Shown: piece by piece, positions 7,410 to 16,202 of the stretch | How positions within the stretch are numbered: the stretch's first letter is position 1 | How the letters are laid out: each line of letters opens with the position of its first letter | Assembly (NCBI GenBank): GCA_965262175.1 | Contig: CBDHES010000029.1 | Span: 124,001-188,000 of the forward strand | Direction of reading: 5' to 3' | Origin: CADEDH01 sp965262175 | GTDB lineage: Bacteria > Actinomycetota > Acidimicrobiia > Acidimicrobiales > SZUA-35 | Length of the DNA: 64,000 nucleotides | Program-made: the position numbers and the translations under genes | Notes under the pieces: generated by a model | Databases searched by the model: none | What the model was told of the DNA's origin: nothing | Seen by the model: only the letters and a program-made list of their open reading frames with translations

Positions 7410-8318
7410 ATGACAACCGGACCCACGGCCCTCGACGAGCTGATCGCCATCCTGACCCCGGCACCGACCGGGCCCGACTCCTTCGTCGGGGTCGGGTCGG
7501 CCAACGACGGGGTCGATGCGACGTTCGGTGGCCACTTCCTCGGCCAGGCGGTGGCCGCCGCCCTGGCGACGGTCGACCCCGACCGCCACCTCCACTCGCT
7601 CCACGGATACTTCCTACGAGCCGGGCGGTCCGGCGAGCCCTACCGGATCGCGGTCGACCGGGTCCGGGACGGACGCACCTTCTGCACCCGGCGGGTGACC
7701 GTGTTCCAGGACGACGATCGGGCGTGCTTCGAGTTGCTGGCCTCGTGCGCGTCGCCGGAGGACGGACCGACGCTCGACGCCCGACCCCCGACCGACTTCC
7801 ACGCCCTCCCGGCCCCCGAGACCCTCCCGACCCATCGGGAGCTGATGGCCGGCCTCGACCCGCTCCCGCTCCCGGCCGAGTGGGCCCTGCGGCGCTACGG
7901 GCTCGACCTCCGGACGGTCAACGCCCCGTGGGCGCCATCGGGGCCGTCGGCCGATGGTGGGATCCGGCTGTGGGTCACCGCCGACGGGCCCGTTCCCGCC
8001 GACCACCACCTCCAGGCGGCGCTCCTCGCCTACCAGAGCGACGAGTCGCTGGCCGACAACATCGCCATTCCCTGGGGTGCCACGTGGGGCAGCCCAGGGG
8101 TCGTGTTCGTGAGCCTCGACCACGCGATGTGGTTCCACCGCCCCTTCGACCTGAACGACTGGCTCTTCATCGATCAGCGGCCGGTCACGGTCGGCCGAGC
8201 CCGGGGGGTAGCGACCGCCACGGTCTGGAACACCAACGGCGAGCTGGTCGCCTCATTCACCCAGGAGGCCCTGCTCCGTCTCGACGAGCAGCACCTCGCC
8301 GATCGGGTCGTCGGGTGA
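7410..8318 (+). CDS. Acyl-CoA thioesterase II (TesB-like)
   Basis: 302-residue double-hotdog thioesterase. The N-terminal hotdog has FGGHFLGQAVAAAL and LHSLHGYFLRAGRSGEPY; the C-terminal one has LLAYQSDE, SLDHAMWFHRPF and SFTQEALLR, which contain the Asp, Ser/Thr and Gln positions of the TesB catalytic triad. It hydrolyses acyl-CoA esters to free acid and CoA in the cytoplasm; chain-length preference is not visible. It is followed 81 nt later by a luciferase-like oxidoreductase and an MFS transporter on the same strand, which may form one unit. Confidence 0.9.
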   Translation: MTTGPTALDELIAILTPAPTGPDSFVGVGSANDGVDATFGGHFLGQAVAAALATVDPDRHLHSLHGYFLRAGRSGEPYRIAVDRVRDGRTFCTRRVTVFQDDDRACFELLASCASPEDGPTLDARPPTDFHALPAPETLPTHRELMAGLDPLPLPAEWALRRYGLDLRTVNAPWAPSGPSADGGIRLWVTADGPVPADHHLQAALLAYQSDESLADNIAIPWGATWGSPGVVFVSLDHAMWFHRPFDLNDWLFIDQRPVTVGRARGVATATVWNTNGELVASFTQEALLRLDEQHLADRVVG

Positions 8319-8399
8319 GCTGACCTCGACCGCTCCTGGCCCGCCGGCTCCATCTTGGGCGACACTGGCGGGCCGGACCGAGACGAGGAGCCACGACGC

Positions 8400-9308
8400 G
8401 TGACCGACATCGACATCGACATCGGCGTGCTGTTCGCCACCGACCGCATGGATGGCAAGGCCATGCTCGACTACGCCCGACGGCTGGAGGCGGTCGGCAT
8501 CGATTCGGTGTGGCTGGCCGAGCTGATGGGCCGGGAGCCCTTCGCCACGGCCGGCGCCGTACTGGCGTCGACGTCGAGTCTGCGGGTGGGGACCGCCATC
8601 GCCAACGTCTACGCCCGTGACGCCACCGCGGCCGCCTGCGCCTCGGCGACGCTGGCCGAGCTGAGCGGCGGACGCTTCGAGCTGGGCCTCGGGGTGTCGA
8701 ACCGAGCGCTCAACGAGGCCCGAGGCCATGCGTGGGATCCACCGGTCGAGCGACTCCGGGCCTACGTCACCGACATCCGCTCGATCGAGCCGGCGGTGCC
8801 CGAACCCCGCTCGTTCCCTATCCACGTCGCGGCCCATGGCCCCAAGATGGTGGCTCAGGCGGCCGAGGTGGCCGACGGTCTCTTCACCTACCTCATGACC
8901 CCCGAGCACACCGCCCGGACCCGGGCCACCGTCGGGCCGGATCCCGCGGTCACCCCGATGACGATGTGCCTGTTGTGCCCCGACCCGGAGGAGGCCCGTC
9001 GGCTGGCCCGTCGGGCGATCGGCTACTACGTGGGGCTCGACTACTACCACCGGGCGTGGCGAACCCTGGGTTTCACCGACGAGGACTTCGCCGAGGGGGG
9101 CAGCGACCGGCTGATCGACGCCGTCGTCGCCTGGGGGTCGATCGACGACATCCGGCGCCGGGTCGAGGCCCAGGCCGATGCCGGGGCGACCCGGCTGGTC
9201 GTCATCCCTCTCAACCCGGCCGGCGGCCGTGCACCGGACTGGGGCCTGCTCGAGCAGTTGGGGTCGACCGATTCCGGCGCCGGCGGGACCGAGCCCCGGC
9301 CTCGATGA
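8400..9308 (+). CDS. LLM-class F420-dependent oxidoreductase
   Basis: 302-residue TIM-barrel flavin/F420-dependent oxidoreductase of the bacterial luciferase superfamily. It shows the first strand IGVLFATDR, SVWLAELMGREPF (strand 2), LRVGTAIANVYARDA, LSGGRFELGLGVSN (the family's R-F-x-L-G-x-G motif) and a C-terminal GSIDDIRRRVEAQADAGATRLVVIP. Whether the cofactor is F420 or FMN cannot be settled from sequence alone; actinobacterial members mostly use F420. GTG 8400 was chosen because AGGAG lies about 10 nt upstream and the frame upstream of it is unconserved. Its stop overlaps the start of the MFS gene (ATGA). Confidence 0.82.
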   Translation: MTDIDIDIGVLFATDRMDGKAMLDYARRLEAVGIDSVWLAELMGREPFATAGAVLASTSSLRVGTAIANVYARDATAAACASATLAELSGGRFELGLGVSNRALNEARGHAWDPPVERLRAYVTDIRSIEPAVPEPRSFPIHVAAHGPKMVAQAAEVADGLFTYLMTPEHTARTRATVGPDPAVTPMTMCLLCPDPEEARRLARRAIGYYVGLDYYHRAWRTLGFTDEDFAEGGSDRLIDAVVAWGSIDDIRRRVEAQADAGATRLVVIPLNPAGGRAPDWGLLEQLGSTDSGAGGTEPRPR

Positions 9309-10516
9309 CGAGCCCTCCCCGCCCCGCCTCACCCGACGTCGCCGAGGCCCGGCCCCAATCGGGGCTCCTGGTCTGGGCGTTCAGCGTGCTTTCGGCCTGC
9401 CTCGCCGCCGGCTATGGGGCCCTCTTCACGATCGTCGGCGACTACCGGGACGCCTACGGCATCAGCGAGACGGCGATCGGCTGGGTGATCGGCATCGGCT
9501 TCATCGTCGCCTTCTTCTCCCAGATCAGCCTGGGACCTGTCGGGGATCGGGGTCATGCCCGCCTTCTGGTGATCGGCGGGGTCGTGGTCAACGCCATCGG
9601 ACTGTTGCTGCTCGGCTTCGGCGACGATCTGGCGACGATCACGACCGGCCGCATCATCTCGGGCCTGGCCATCGGGGCCGCCATGCCGGCCATCCGCCGG
9701 ATCGTCGTCGTCTCGTCGCGCGACGACCTCGGTCGCAACGTGGGGCGCCTCCTGGCTGCCGACGTGTTCGGCTTCGCCCTCGGTCCGGCGATCTCGGCGG
9801 TGCTGGTCGGGCCCTACGGCTTGGCCGCGCCGTTCGTCGTGATCGCCGTCGCCTCGCTGCTTGCCGCCGCCGCCACCCTGCGGATCCGGGTGGTGGAGGA
9901 GGCGGCGGAGCCGGGCCCTCGCCTCGCTCTCGATCTGCTCCGCATCCGGCCCTTCGCCGGGGCGGTCGTCCTCGGCGCGACGGCCTTTCTCATGATCGGG
10001 GCCTTCGACGCGCTGTGGGACGTCGTCCACGTCGATCTCGGAACAGCCGACTGGCTGGCCAATCTGGGGATCACCCTCTTCGCCGTCCCCCTGATCCTGT
10101 TGGCACCGTTCGGCGGGCAGCTCGCCGAACGGATCGGGCCGTTCACCGTTGCCGGCGCTGGACTGTTGGCCGCAGCGGCGTTCATGATGACCTACGGGTT
10201 CCTCCCGACCGGGACCTGGATCTTCGCCGTCGCCATGCTCCATGCCACGACTGACGGCCTGTCGTTCGCCGCCAGCAGCGTGGCGGTCGGGATGACGATC
10301 CCCGACGAGCGCCAGGCCGGCGCCCAGGGAGTGCTGGGTGGGGCCCAGGCGCTGGCGGCCGGGATCATGGCGGTGATCACCGGCTCGTTGTACGAGTCGG
10401 CCGGCCGGGCGGCCGCCTACGGCGCGGCGGCCGTGACCATGGTCGTCCTCGTGGCGATCGGCCTGTGGTTGGCCTCCTCGACCCCCGCTACCGGGGCGGC
10501 ACGATCGAACCGTTGA
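9305..10516 (+). CDS. MFS transporter
   Basis: 403-residue membrane transporter with about 12 hydrophobic segments. The loop after helix 2 (SQISLGPVGDRGHARLLVIGG) is the MFS motif A (G-x-x-x-D-R-x-G-R-R type), and the second half repeats it as GGQLAERIGP. It is likely a proton-driven drug or metabolite exporter; the substrate is unknown. Its ATG overlaps the TGA of the LLM oxidoreductase gene. The last 29 bp overlap the end of the convergent BON-OmpA-BMP gene. Confidence 0.85.
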   Translation: MTSPPRPASPDVAEARPQSGLLVWAFSVLSACLAAGYGALFTIVGDYRDAYGISETAIGWVIGIGFIVAFFSQISLGPVGDRGHARLLVIGGVVVNAIGLLLLGFGDDLATITTGRIISGLAIGAAMPAIRRIVVVSSRDDLGRNVGRLLAADVFGFALGPAISAVLVGPYGLAAPFVVIAVASLLAAAATLRIRVVEEAAEPGPRLALDLLRIRPFAGAVVLGATAFLMIGAFDALWDVVHVDLGTADWLANLGITLFAVPLILLAPFGGQLAERIGPFTVAGAGLLAAAAFMMTYGFLPTGTWIFAVAMLHATTDGLSFAASSVAVGMTIPDERQAGAQGVLGGAQALAAGIMAVITGSLYESAGRAAAYGAAAVTMVVLVAIGLWLASSTPATGAARSNR

Positions 10517-13500
10517 CGATGCCGGCGATGGCCTCGTCGGCCCGTTGCCGTACCTCGGGTGGGAGGGCGTAGCCGGGGTTGAACTCGATGACCAGCCCAC
10601 CGTTGGCGAGGTCGGCGGTGTAGGTCCGACCGCCGGCGGCGCCGGCGTCGATGTCGGCGACGATCGACCGAAGGATGACCTCCCAGTGGTACACCTGAGA
10701 CGCCACCACGAGGTCGGGGGCGAGCGATGTCTGGTTGGCCTGGGTCCCGAACCACAGCGCACCGTTCTCGCTGGCGACCGATACGGCACCGACGACCATC
10801 TGAGCCGAACCGGTCATGACATCGGACCCGGCCGCCAGGTGCGCTTCGGCTGCCTCGGCGGCCAACGCCAGATCGGAGAACGACCCGGTGTAGGTGACCA
10901 GCACGGTGGCGTCGGGCTTGGCCGCCCTCGCACCGGCCTCGAAGCCGTTCACGTAGAGCTGGGCATCGCCGACCTCGATGGGGCCGACGATACCGACGAC
11001 GCCCGTCTCGCTGAGGAGGGTCGACATCGTCCCCAGAACGTAGCCGCCCTGGTTGGCCGCGGCGTCGTAGGCGTAGACGTTGGGGAGGCCGAAGGTGTCA
11101 CTGGCCGTTCCCCAGGCGAAGGCGACGTCGGGGAACTGGGGGGCGAGATCGAGCACGGCCGGACCGAACTGGGAGCCGTGGGCGATGACCAGGTCATAGC
11201 CCTCATCGGCGTAGGCCCGGATGGCCGCCGCCGCCTCCTCGGGCACGAAGGTGTTGTCGGTGACCGAGACCTCGACGTTGCCTCGCTCCGAAGCGACGAC
11301 CGTGGCAGCGTCGACCATGCTCTGGGTGAAGGCCAGATCGTTTCGGGCGCTCGGAGCGACGATGGCGATCCGGAGTTGCTCGGCGTCCGATGGATCGGCG
11401 ACCGTGCCGCCGGCTGACCCCTGGACCTCGAACTCGACCCGTCGCTCCAGGTTGGCCAGGGCCGACGATCCCGATGCCGCTTCCTCGCCCCGAGCGTCGA
11501 CCACCAGCGACCCCTCCGGTACGCCCTGGGAGATCAGATAGCTCCTGACGCTCTCGGCCCGGGCGAGGCTGACCCGCCGGTTGTTCTCCGCCGGTCCGGT
11601 GTCGTCGGTGAACCCGACGATCGTCACCACCTGGTCGGGGTAGGCACTGAGGATCGCAGCCACCGAGTTGAGGATCCGGACATGGAGATCGGTCAGGTCC
11701 GTCTGGCCGACATCGAAGATGATGGGGGTGGCGGCCGTGACCCGGCTGACCTCGGCCTGGAGGCTCGCCGAGCGGCCCGTGGGTTCGGCCATCGCCTCGC
11801 CGGCGCCCCCCGAGCTGGGTACGGCTAGCTCGGAGGTGTCGATGGCTCGGCCGCCGGCCATCGTCCGGGCCAGCGCGGCCACCACGTCGCGATCGTCGGC
11901 CGAGGACACCGAGCCGATCAGGAAGACCACGTCGCCTCGGGCCTCGGCGACCACCGAGCCATAGCCCTGGTCGACCAGGAGCACGTTGAGCTCCTGGAGC
12001 CCGGCGTCGGCGGCGGGACCGGCCGGCTCGTCGGTCCCGGCCACCGCTGCGGGCTCGGAGGTCGCGTTCGGTTCGTCGTCGCCGGGTCGGTTGACCACGA
12101 ACCACAGCAGACCGATGACGACGACCAACGCCGCGGCCGCGGTGAGCACGCCCCGGAAGCCGCCGGAGCGACGGTCCGACCCGCCGTCCCGGCCTCTGGC
12201 CCGAATGGCCGGAGTCTGGCTGGTATCGGCGGGTGTCCGTCGACGGGCCGGGCGCTCCGGCTCCGGCGACCGTCGGGGCCCGGGGCGTCGATCAGGGCCC
12301 GGAGGCCGGCGGCTCCGACCGGCGATCGGAGGCGGCCCCGACGGGGCCCGGCCGAGGTCCGGCCCCGGCTCCCGTCCTCGGTAGGGCCCGGGCGCCGGGC
12401 GGGGCATCCGGTCGACATCACCGCCCGGACCGGGGCCCGGATCGTGTCCTCGACCACCGGGGGCCATCAACGCGTCGTCGACGAACGCGGCATCGGCCGG
12501 GAAGTGGGCCGCACCTCGATCCCCGTCGGATGGCCCATCGGCCTCGGCGTCCCGTCCGACATCGAAGGGCCCGCCCGGCCCGGCTTCGTCGCCGAACCGC
12601 CACCGATCGTCTTCGTCGAGGTCGGAAAGGGTCTCATCCCCGACCCGGGTCCAGCCGTCGGGCAGCGGGTCGGCCGACGGGAGGCCTGGCGCGCCACGAT
12701 CGTCTCCCGGCCCGGCGGTGGGCTCTCGGTGGCGATCGGATTCCGCCGGATCGAGCGGGCGATCGTCCCGCCCCGCCGGTGGCGCCTGCTGACCCTCGAC
12801 CGGGAGCGGATCGGCCCGATGGCGGCGGGGGTCTCCTTCGTCCGGTGGGGGGAACGACGCCAGCGTGTCGAGGTCGGGGCCAGGTCGACCGCCGAACGCA
12901 TCGAGCCCCCGGTCGTCGCGTCGGCGATCCGGATCGATGGCGAGCGGTTCGGGTTCGGCTGCCAGAGCAGGGAGGTCGAGGTCGGCCGCCGACGAGGCCA
13001 GCGGATCGGTGAGATCGAGCCGACCGTCGCCACCGTTCCGGAGATCGAGCGCGTCGAACGGCTCGAGCGGATCGACGACGTCGAGCGGTTCGTCGGGTTC
13101 GCCGCCCGGCTCGACGCCCAACTGGTCGGGACCGCCGTCGCCGACCGATCCGACCAGCTCGCCGGTCTCGTCGAAGGCGAGGGGCGTGACCGCTGACGAC
13201 CGGGGCGGCGACCATCCCGCCCCTGCCGGTGGGGTATCGCCATTGCCGTGCGGCTCAGACCCGTTGGTGTGGGGCTCGACACCGTTCGGGCCGATCTCGG
13301 GCCCGGGAGGCCCGTCGAGCTCGATCGCCATCTGGTCGAGATCGAGATCGAAGTCCAGATCGAGATCGAGGTCGAGATCGGCCACGGACCGATAGGGCTC
13401 CTCGCCCTCCCCCACCTCCCCGATGGTCCGTTCAGCGGGAGCTGGCTCGTCGGCATCCAGCGTCGGATCGTCGGCCTCGGAGAGATCGATGAGCTCGACC

Positions 13501-13733
13501 CGGAGGTGCTCGGTGACCGAGGTGGGGTCGCCCCCGGCGGCAACCGACTCGGTCAGTTGCTCGATCGCCGCCCGGTTCTCGCTGAACTGCGACAGCAGCA
13601 CCATCCGGCGCTCGGGGTCCTCCTCGTTCCGGAGCTGAAGCCACAAGGCATCCTGAGCCCGCTGCAGCGCGGCCAGCCGGTCGGTGGCGCCGGCCTCGGA
13701 GTCCGATGGATTGAGCCAATGATCGTCGTCCAT
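10488..13733 (-). CDS. Membrane-anchored BON/OmpA/BMP-family binding-protein fusion
   Basis: 1081-residue multidomain protein that I have not seen described. Order: N-terminal helical segment (~1-70, coiled-coil-like); a very acidic tract with a D-L repeat (~115-135); a ~350-residue Pro/Gly/Asp-rich disordered region; a basic Arg/Pro-rich patch; one membrane segment (~528-547); a BON-like domain (~575-640, GDVVFLIGSVSSADDRDVV); an OmpA-C-like peptidoglycan-binding domain (~667-770; FTDDTGPAENNRRVSLARAESVRSYL cut to its core, ending NLERRVEFEV); and a BMP/Med-type solute-binding domain (~786-1081; IAIVAPSARNDLAFTQS, EGYDLVIAHGSQFG, GYVLGTMSTLLSE). The long N-terminal half should be cytoplasmic and the rest outside, tethered to the wall. 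BMP domains bind nucleosides or similar, but no ABC partner is nearby. A sensing or wall-scaffold role is inference. Length is far above normal BMP proteins (~330). Confidence 0.8.
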   Translation of the reverse strand: MDDDHWLNPSDSEAGATDRLAALQRAQDALWLQLRNEEDPERRMVLLSQFSENRAAIEQLTESVAAGGDPTSVTEHLRVELIDLSEADDPTLDADEPAPAERTIGEVGEGEEPYRSVADLDLDLDLDFDLDLDQMAIELDGPPGPEIGPNGVEPHTNGSEPHGNGDTPPAGAGWSPPRSSAVTPLAFDETGELVGSVGDGGPDQLGVEPGGEPDEPLDVVDPLEPFDALDLRNGGDGRLDLTDPLASSAADLDLPALAAEPEPLAIDPDRRRDDRGLDAFGGRPGPDLDTLASFPPPDEGDPRRHRADPLPVEGQQAPPAGRDDRPLDPAESDRHREPTAGPGDDRGAPGLPSADPLPDGWTRVGDETLSDLDEDDRWRFGDEAGPGGPFDVGRDAEADGPSDGDRGAAHFPADAAFVDDALMAPGGRGHDPGPGPGGDVDRMPRPAPGPYRGREPGPDLGRAPSGPPPIAGRSRRPPGPDRRPGPRRSPEPERPARRRTPADTSQTPAIRARGRDGGSDRRSGGFRGVLTAAAALVVVIGLLWFVVNRPGDDEPNATSEPAAVAGTDEPAGPAADAGLQELNVLLVDQGYGSVVAEARGDVVFLIGSVSSADDRDVVAALARTMAGGRAIDTSELAVPSSGGAGEAMAEPTGRSASLQAEVSRVTAATPIIFDVGQTDLTDLHVRILNSVAAILSAYPDQVVTIVGFTDDTGPAENNRRVSLARAESVRSYLISQGVPEGSLVVDARGEEAASGSSALANLERRVEFEVQGSAGGTVADPSDAEQLRIAIVAPSARNDLAFTQSMVDAATVVASERGNVEVSVTDNTFVPEEAAAAIRAYADEGYDLVIAHGSQFGPAVLDLAPQFPDVAFAWGTASDTFGLPNVYAYDAAANQGGYVLGTMSTLLSETGVVGIVGPIEVGDAQLYVNGFEAGARAAKPDATVLVTYTGSFSDLALAAEAAEAHLAAGSDVMTGSAQMVVGAVSVASENGALWFGTQANQTSLAPDLVVASQVYHWEVILRSIVADIDAGAAGGRTYTADLANGGLVIEFNPGYALPPEVRQRADEAIAGIVNGSIVPPR
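13334..13380 (-). repeat. Short tandem GAGATC-type repeat encoding (DL)n
   Basis: Hexameric units of the GATCGA/GAGGTC type repeat about eight times and encode alternating Asp-Leu with one Phe in the acidic tract of the BON-OmpA-BMP fusion. The run is prone to length change in multiples of 2 residues. Confidence 0.8.
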
Positions 13734-13912
13734 GCGTCACCCCTAGGGTCTGCGGTTCGTGGCAGTTCGTTGTCGCCCACACCGCCCACAAGGACTGCCG
13801 AAACAGCCTCCATACCGAGGTCTGCGTCTACCCAAGCCCGCCAGAGATGCTACCCATTTGAGCTTGGAGACCGACACGATATCTCTACGTTATATGACGC
13901 AACCACGTCCTG

Positions 13913-13950
13913 CATTTTGATCAATAGATGGACCTCCATTTATCAAAATG
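13913..13950. promoter_or_regulatory. Inverted repeat, 9-bp arms
   Basis: CATTTTGAT (13913-13921) and ATCAAAATG (13942-13950) are perfect complements around a 20-nt centre that itself contains ATGGA-CC-TCCAT. It could be a dyad operator or a hairpin; there is no following T-run, so a terminator is less likely. Confidence 0.5.
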
Positions 13951-14039
13951 TTGACGCATCATGCTGGATATATCGGCAACTTCCCGGCCTGGGTTTCCGC
14001 GATCCCGGTCAGGGCGACTCCCCCAACGGTTCACGATGC

Positions 14040-14055
14040 TGTACAATTCAGTACA
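14040..14055. promoter_or_regulatory. Dyad over a TACAAT -10-like hexamer
   Basis: TGTAC (14040-14044) and GTACA (14051-14055) flank AATTCA. The TACAAT at 14042-14047 lies inside the dyad, 50 nt before the patatin ATG, so a protein bound here could block that promoter. Confidence 0.4.
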
Positions 14056-14096
14056 CTCAACGTTCACCTTCACGTAGACGAACCTTCACCTTTGCC

Positions 14097-15101
14097 ATGT
14101 CTGATCAGGTGCTCCCACCCATTTCCGATCGCCGGTCGAACCCCTTCTCGACGTGGCCCCGACCCGTGGCCTACGTGCTCTCCGGCGGCGGCGCGTTCGG
14201 TCCGGTTCAGGTCGGCATGCTCCGGGCCCTCCACGAGTGGGGGGTCACACCCGACCTGGTGGTCGGCACGTCGGTCGGCGCCCTCAACGGCGCCTTCCTG
14301 GCCGCTGGACACCGGCGCTCCCCCGCCGCCGAGCCAGCCGGTTCGACCTCCACCGAAACCGGGCCCGAGCCCGCATTCCACCCCGGTCGTCGGGCCGAGG
14401 TCGACCTCGGCCCGACGATCGAGGCTCTCGCCGAGCTCTGGGCATCGATGAACCGTCGCAGTGCCTTCACCCGGCGCCGGGCCGTCGCCTACAACCTGGT
14501 GAGGCGGGGGTCGCTGGCCGGTTTCGATCGACTCGGGAGCATCATCGACGATCACATCGGCCTCGAGCGGTTCGGCGACCTGGCCCTCCCCTTCGCCGCC
14601 GTCGCCACCGATGCCCTCACCGGCGAGCCGGAGCTGATGTCGGCCGGCGAGCTCAGGCCGGCGCTGCTGGCCAGCGCGGCCGTGCCCGGCCTGTTCCCCG
14701 TGGCGATGGTCGATGGCCGCCCGTTCATCGACGGCGGGGTCAGCGCCAACCTCCCGATCCGGCAGGCGATCGCCTTCGGGGCTCGGAGCATCATCGCCAT
14801 GGACGCTACGCAGGCCGTCCTCAGCCATCGGCCGCCCCGCACCGTCCTCGGGGGCCTGACCCGCTCGGCTGCGTTGATGGTCCGTAACCAGCGGTCCCAT
14901 GCGATCGACGAGCTCGCCCATCGTTACCCGATCGCCTCGATGCCCTGCGTGACCCCGCCCGACCTCGGGACCTTCGACTTCAGCCGGACCGACGAGCTCC
15001 TCGAGGCCGGCTATCGGAACTCGACCGAGATGCTGGCCGCGTGGTCCGACCAGGCGCCGACGTCACCCGCTGGTCACGAAGTCGAGCACGTCGGCCACTG
15101 A
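14097..15101 (+). CDS. Patatin-like phospholipase (RssA-type)
   Basis: 334-residue patatin-fold hydrolase. The oxyanion loop SGGGAFGPVQVGML, the nucleophile elbow GTSVG (Ser59) and the DGG motif with catalytic Asp212 (FIDGGVSANLPI) are all present in the usual order, so the Ser-Asp dyad is complete. A ~30-residue Pro/Ser/Thr-rich insert follows the nucleophile helix. Such proteins act as lipid acyl hydrolases; there is no signal peptide. ATG 14097 begins the recognisable sequence, and the long open frame upstream is a shadow of the divergent gene. The gene end overlaps the convergent GH130 gene by 39 bp. Confidence 0.85.
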   Translation: MSDQVLPPISDRRSNPFSTWPRPVAYVLSGGGAFGPVQVGMLRALHEWGVTPDLVVGTSVGALNGAFLAAGHRRSPAAEPAGSTSTETGPEPAFHPGRRAEVDLGPTIEALAELWASMNRRSAFTRRRAVAYNLVRRGSLAGFDRLGSIIDDHIGLERFGDLALPFAAVATDALTGEPELMSAGELRPALLASAAVPGLFPVAMVDGRPFIDGGVSANLPIRQAIAFGARSIIAMDATQAVLSHRPPRTVLGGLTRSAALMVRNQRSHAIDELAHRYPIASMPCVTPPDLGTFDFSRTDELLEAGYRNSTEMLAAWSDQAPTSPAGHEVEHVGH

Positions 15102-16091
15102 CGCCGTGGCCAGGGCGACGACCGTGTCGGCTGCGCCGTAGTACACCCACAGCTCGGGTTCGGCCTCGCCGACCACCACCGCCGCCGTCGGGAAGATCAC
15201 GTCGTGGCGGTAGCCGGTCGTCTCGTAGCTCCATGCCGGATCGGGGCTGAGGAGCGGCTGCGGCGCCGCCGCGACGAGCCGGCTCGGATCGTCCCGATCG
15301 AGGAGGATCGCCGCAGCGTGGTACGTCCGGTCCCAGGCCGGCTCCCACCCCCGCTTGCCGCCCTTGGGGTCGGTGGCGACGACATGCACGATGCACAACC
15401 AGCCGGCCTCGGTCTCGATGGGGGGCGCACCGGGGCCGATCTTGGTGTCGGCATAGGGGAAGATCTGGTGGTCACAGACGAACCGGGTATCGCCCCAGTG
15501 GACCAGATCGGGAGATGCGCTCGTCCAGATCCCGAAGTTTCCGTCGCCCATCGCCTCACCGCCGTAGCGGTGCATGGGCCGTTCCAACCTCATCCACCGA
15601 CCGCCGATCCGGGTCGGGAACAGCACGTTGTTGCGGTTGTCGGGGGCCCCGAGCGAGACGGCTCGCCAGTCCCGGCCGTCGCGGCTGACCGCCAGGCCCG
15701 GCCGGACGCCGTGGGTGGTGTCGACGGCGAAGCTGAGCGCCAGCAGTGGGCCTCCGTCGTCGATCACCGACAGCCGAGGGTCGTACATGCGCCACAACGC
15801 CCGCTCGAGGTCCGCGTTGGGTTCGAGGGGGGTGAGCAGCTCGATCATCCGGTCCCGGTCGAAGACCTGCTCGTCGACGGACCACTCGACCCCGTCGTCA
15901 CTCCAGGCGAACCCGACGTCGGTGTTGGTGATGAACGGGTTCTCCCACGTGCCGTGGTCGGCCCGGAACGCCATGAGGAACCGGCCCCCGAAAGCCACGA
16001 CTCCGGCGTTGAAGACCAGCACCCGAGGCTCGGCGAGGTCATCCCGGGTGAGAATCGGATTCGCCTCGTGGCGACGGAGGGGCGAGTTCAT
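15063..16091 (-). CDS. GH130-family glycoside phosphorylase/hydrolase
   Basis: 342-residue five-bladed propeller enzyme of the beta-mannoside phosphorylase family. Recognised segments are ANPILTRDDL at the N-terminus, VFNAGVVAFGG, RMYDPRLSVID (contains the Asp proton donor of GH130), KIGPGAPPIETEAGWL, TGYRHDVIFPTAAVV and VYYGAADTVVALA at the C-terminus. GH130 enzymes cleave beta-1,2- or beta-1,4-mannosides, mostly with phosphate; the subfamily was not determined. I took ATG 16091, where homology starts, in preference to ATG 16139. It is divergent from the GH-D-like gene at 16203, which suggests joint use on one glycan. Confidence 0.8.
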   Translation of the reverse strand: MNSPLRRHEANPILTRDDLAEPRVLVFNAGVVAFGGRFLMAFRADHGTWENPFITNTDVGFAWSDDGVEWSVDEQVFDRDRMIELLTPLEPNADLERALWRMYDPRLSVIDDGGPLLALSFAVDTTHGVRPGLAVSRDGRDWRAVSLGAPDNRNNVLFPTRIGGRWMRLERPMHRYGGEAMGDGNFGIWTSASPDLVHWGDTRFVCDHQIFPYADTKIGPGAPPIETEAGWLCIVHVVATDPKGGKRGWEPAWDRTYHAAAILLDRDDPSRLVAAAPQPLLSPDPAWSYETTGYRHDVIFPTAAVVVGEAEPELWVYYGAADTVVALATASVADVLDFVTSG

Positions 16092-16202
16092 GGAAGCAAC
16101 CTGACACTGCGGATCGCCGGGACAAAACATCCCCCCCAATGTTCACGCTGTCGACATGTAAGGTTCACTTGATCGAGAGGGCCCGATGCAACACTTCCGG
16201 CC
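16092..16202. promoter_or_regulatory. Divergent glycosidase promoter region with GTTCAC repeats
   Basis: The 111-bp gap carries GTTCAC at 16141-16146 and again at 16163-16168, 22 bp apart (two helical turns). The same word occurs twice in the AT-rich gap upstream of the patatin gene (14029, 14062). This may be a shared operator, but six bases is short and I could not test its genome frequency. Confidence 0.3.

Larger units (their letters stand above)
13734..14096. other. AT-rich divergent intergenic region (363 bp)
   Basis: This is the largest gap in the window and lies between the divergent fusion gene and patatin gene. From about 13850 to 14096 it is clearly less GC-rich than anything around it. 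It holds two inverted repeats (13913-13950 and 14040-14055), a TACAAT -10-like hexamer at 14042-14047, TTGACG at 13951-13956, and two GTTCAC words (14029 and 14062). I see no convincing gene, tRNA or terminator run in it. Confidence 0.7.

Noticed and set aside
13322..13382. Possible CRISPR-like or satellite array
   Set aside because: Units are 6 bp, have no spacers and encode a (DL)n tract in frame.
13951..13974. Sigma-70 promoter TTGACG with TATATC
   Set aside because: The spacing is only about 12 nt, too short for a standard promoter.
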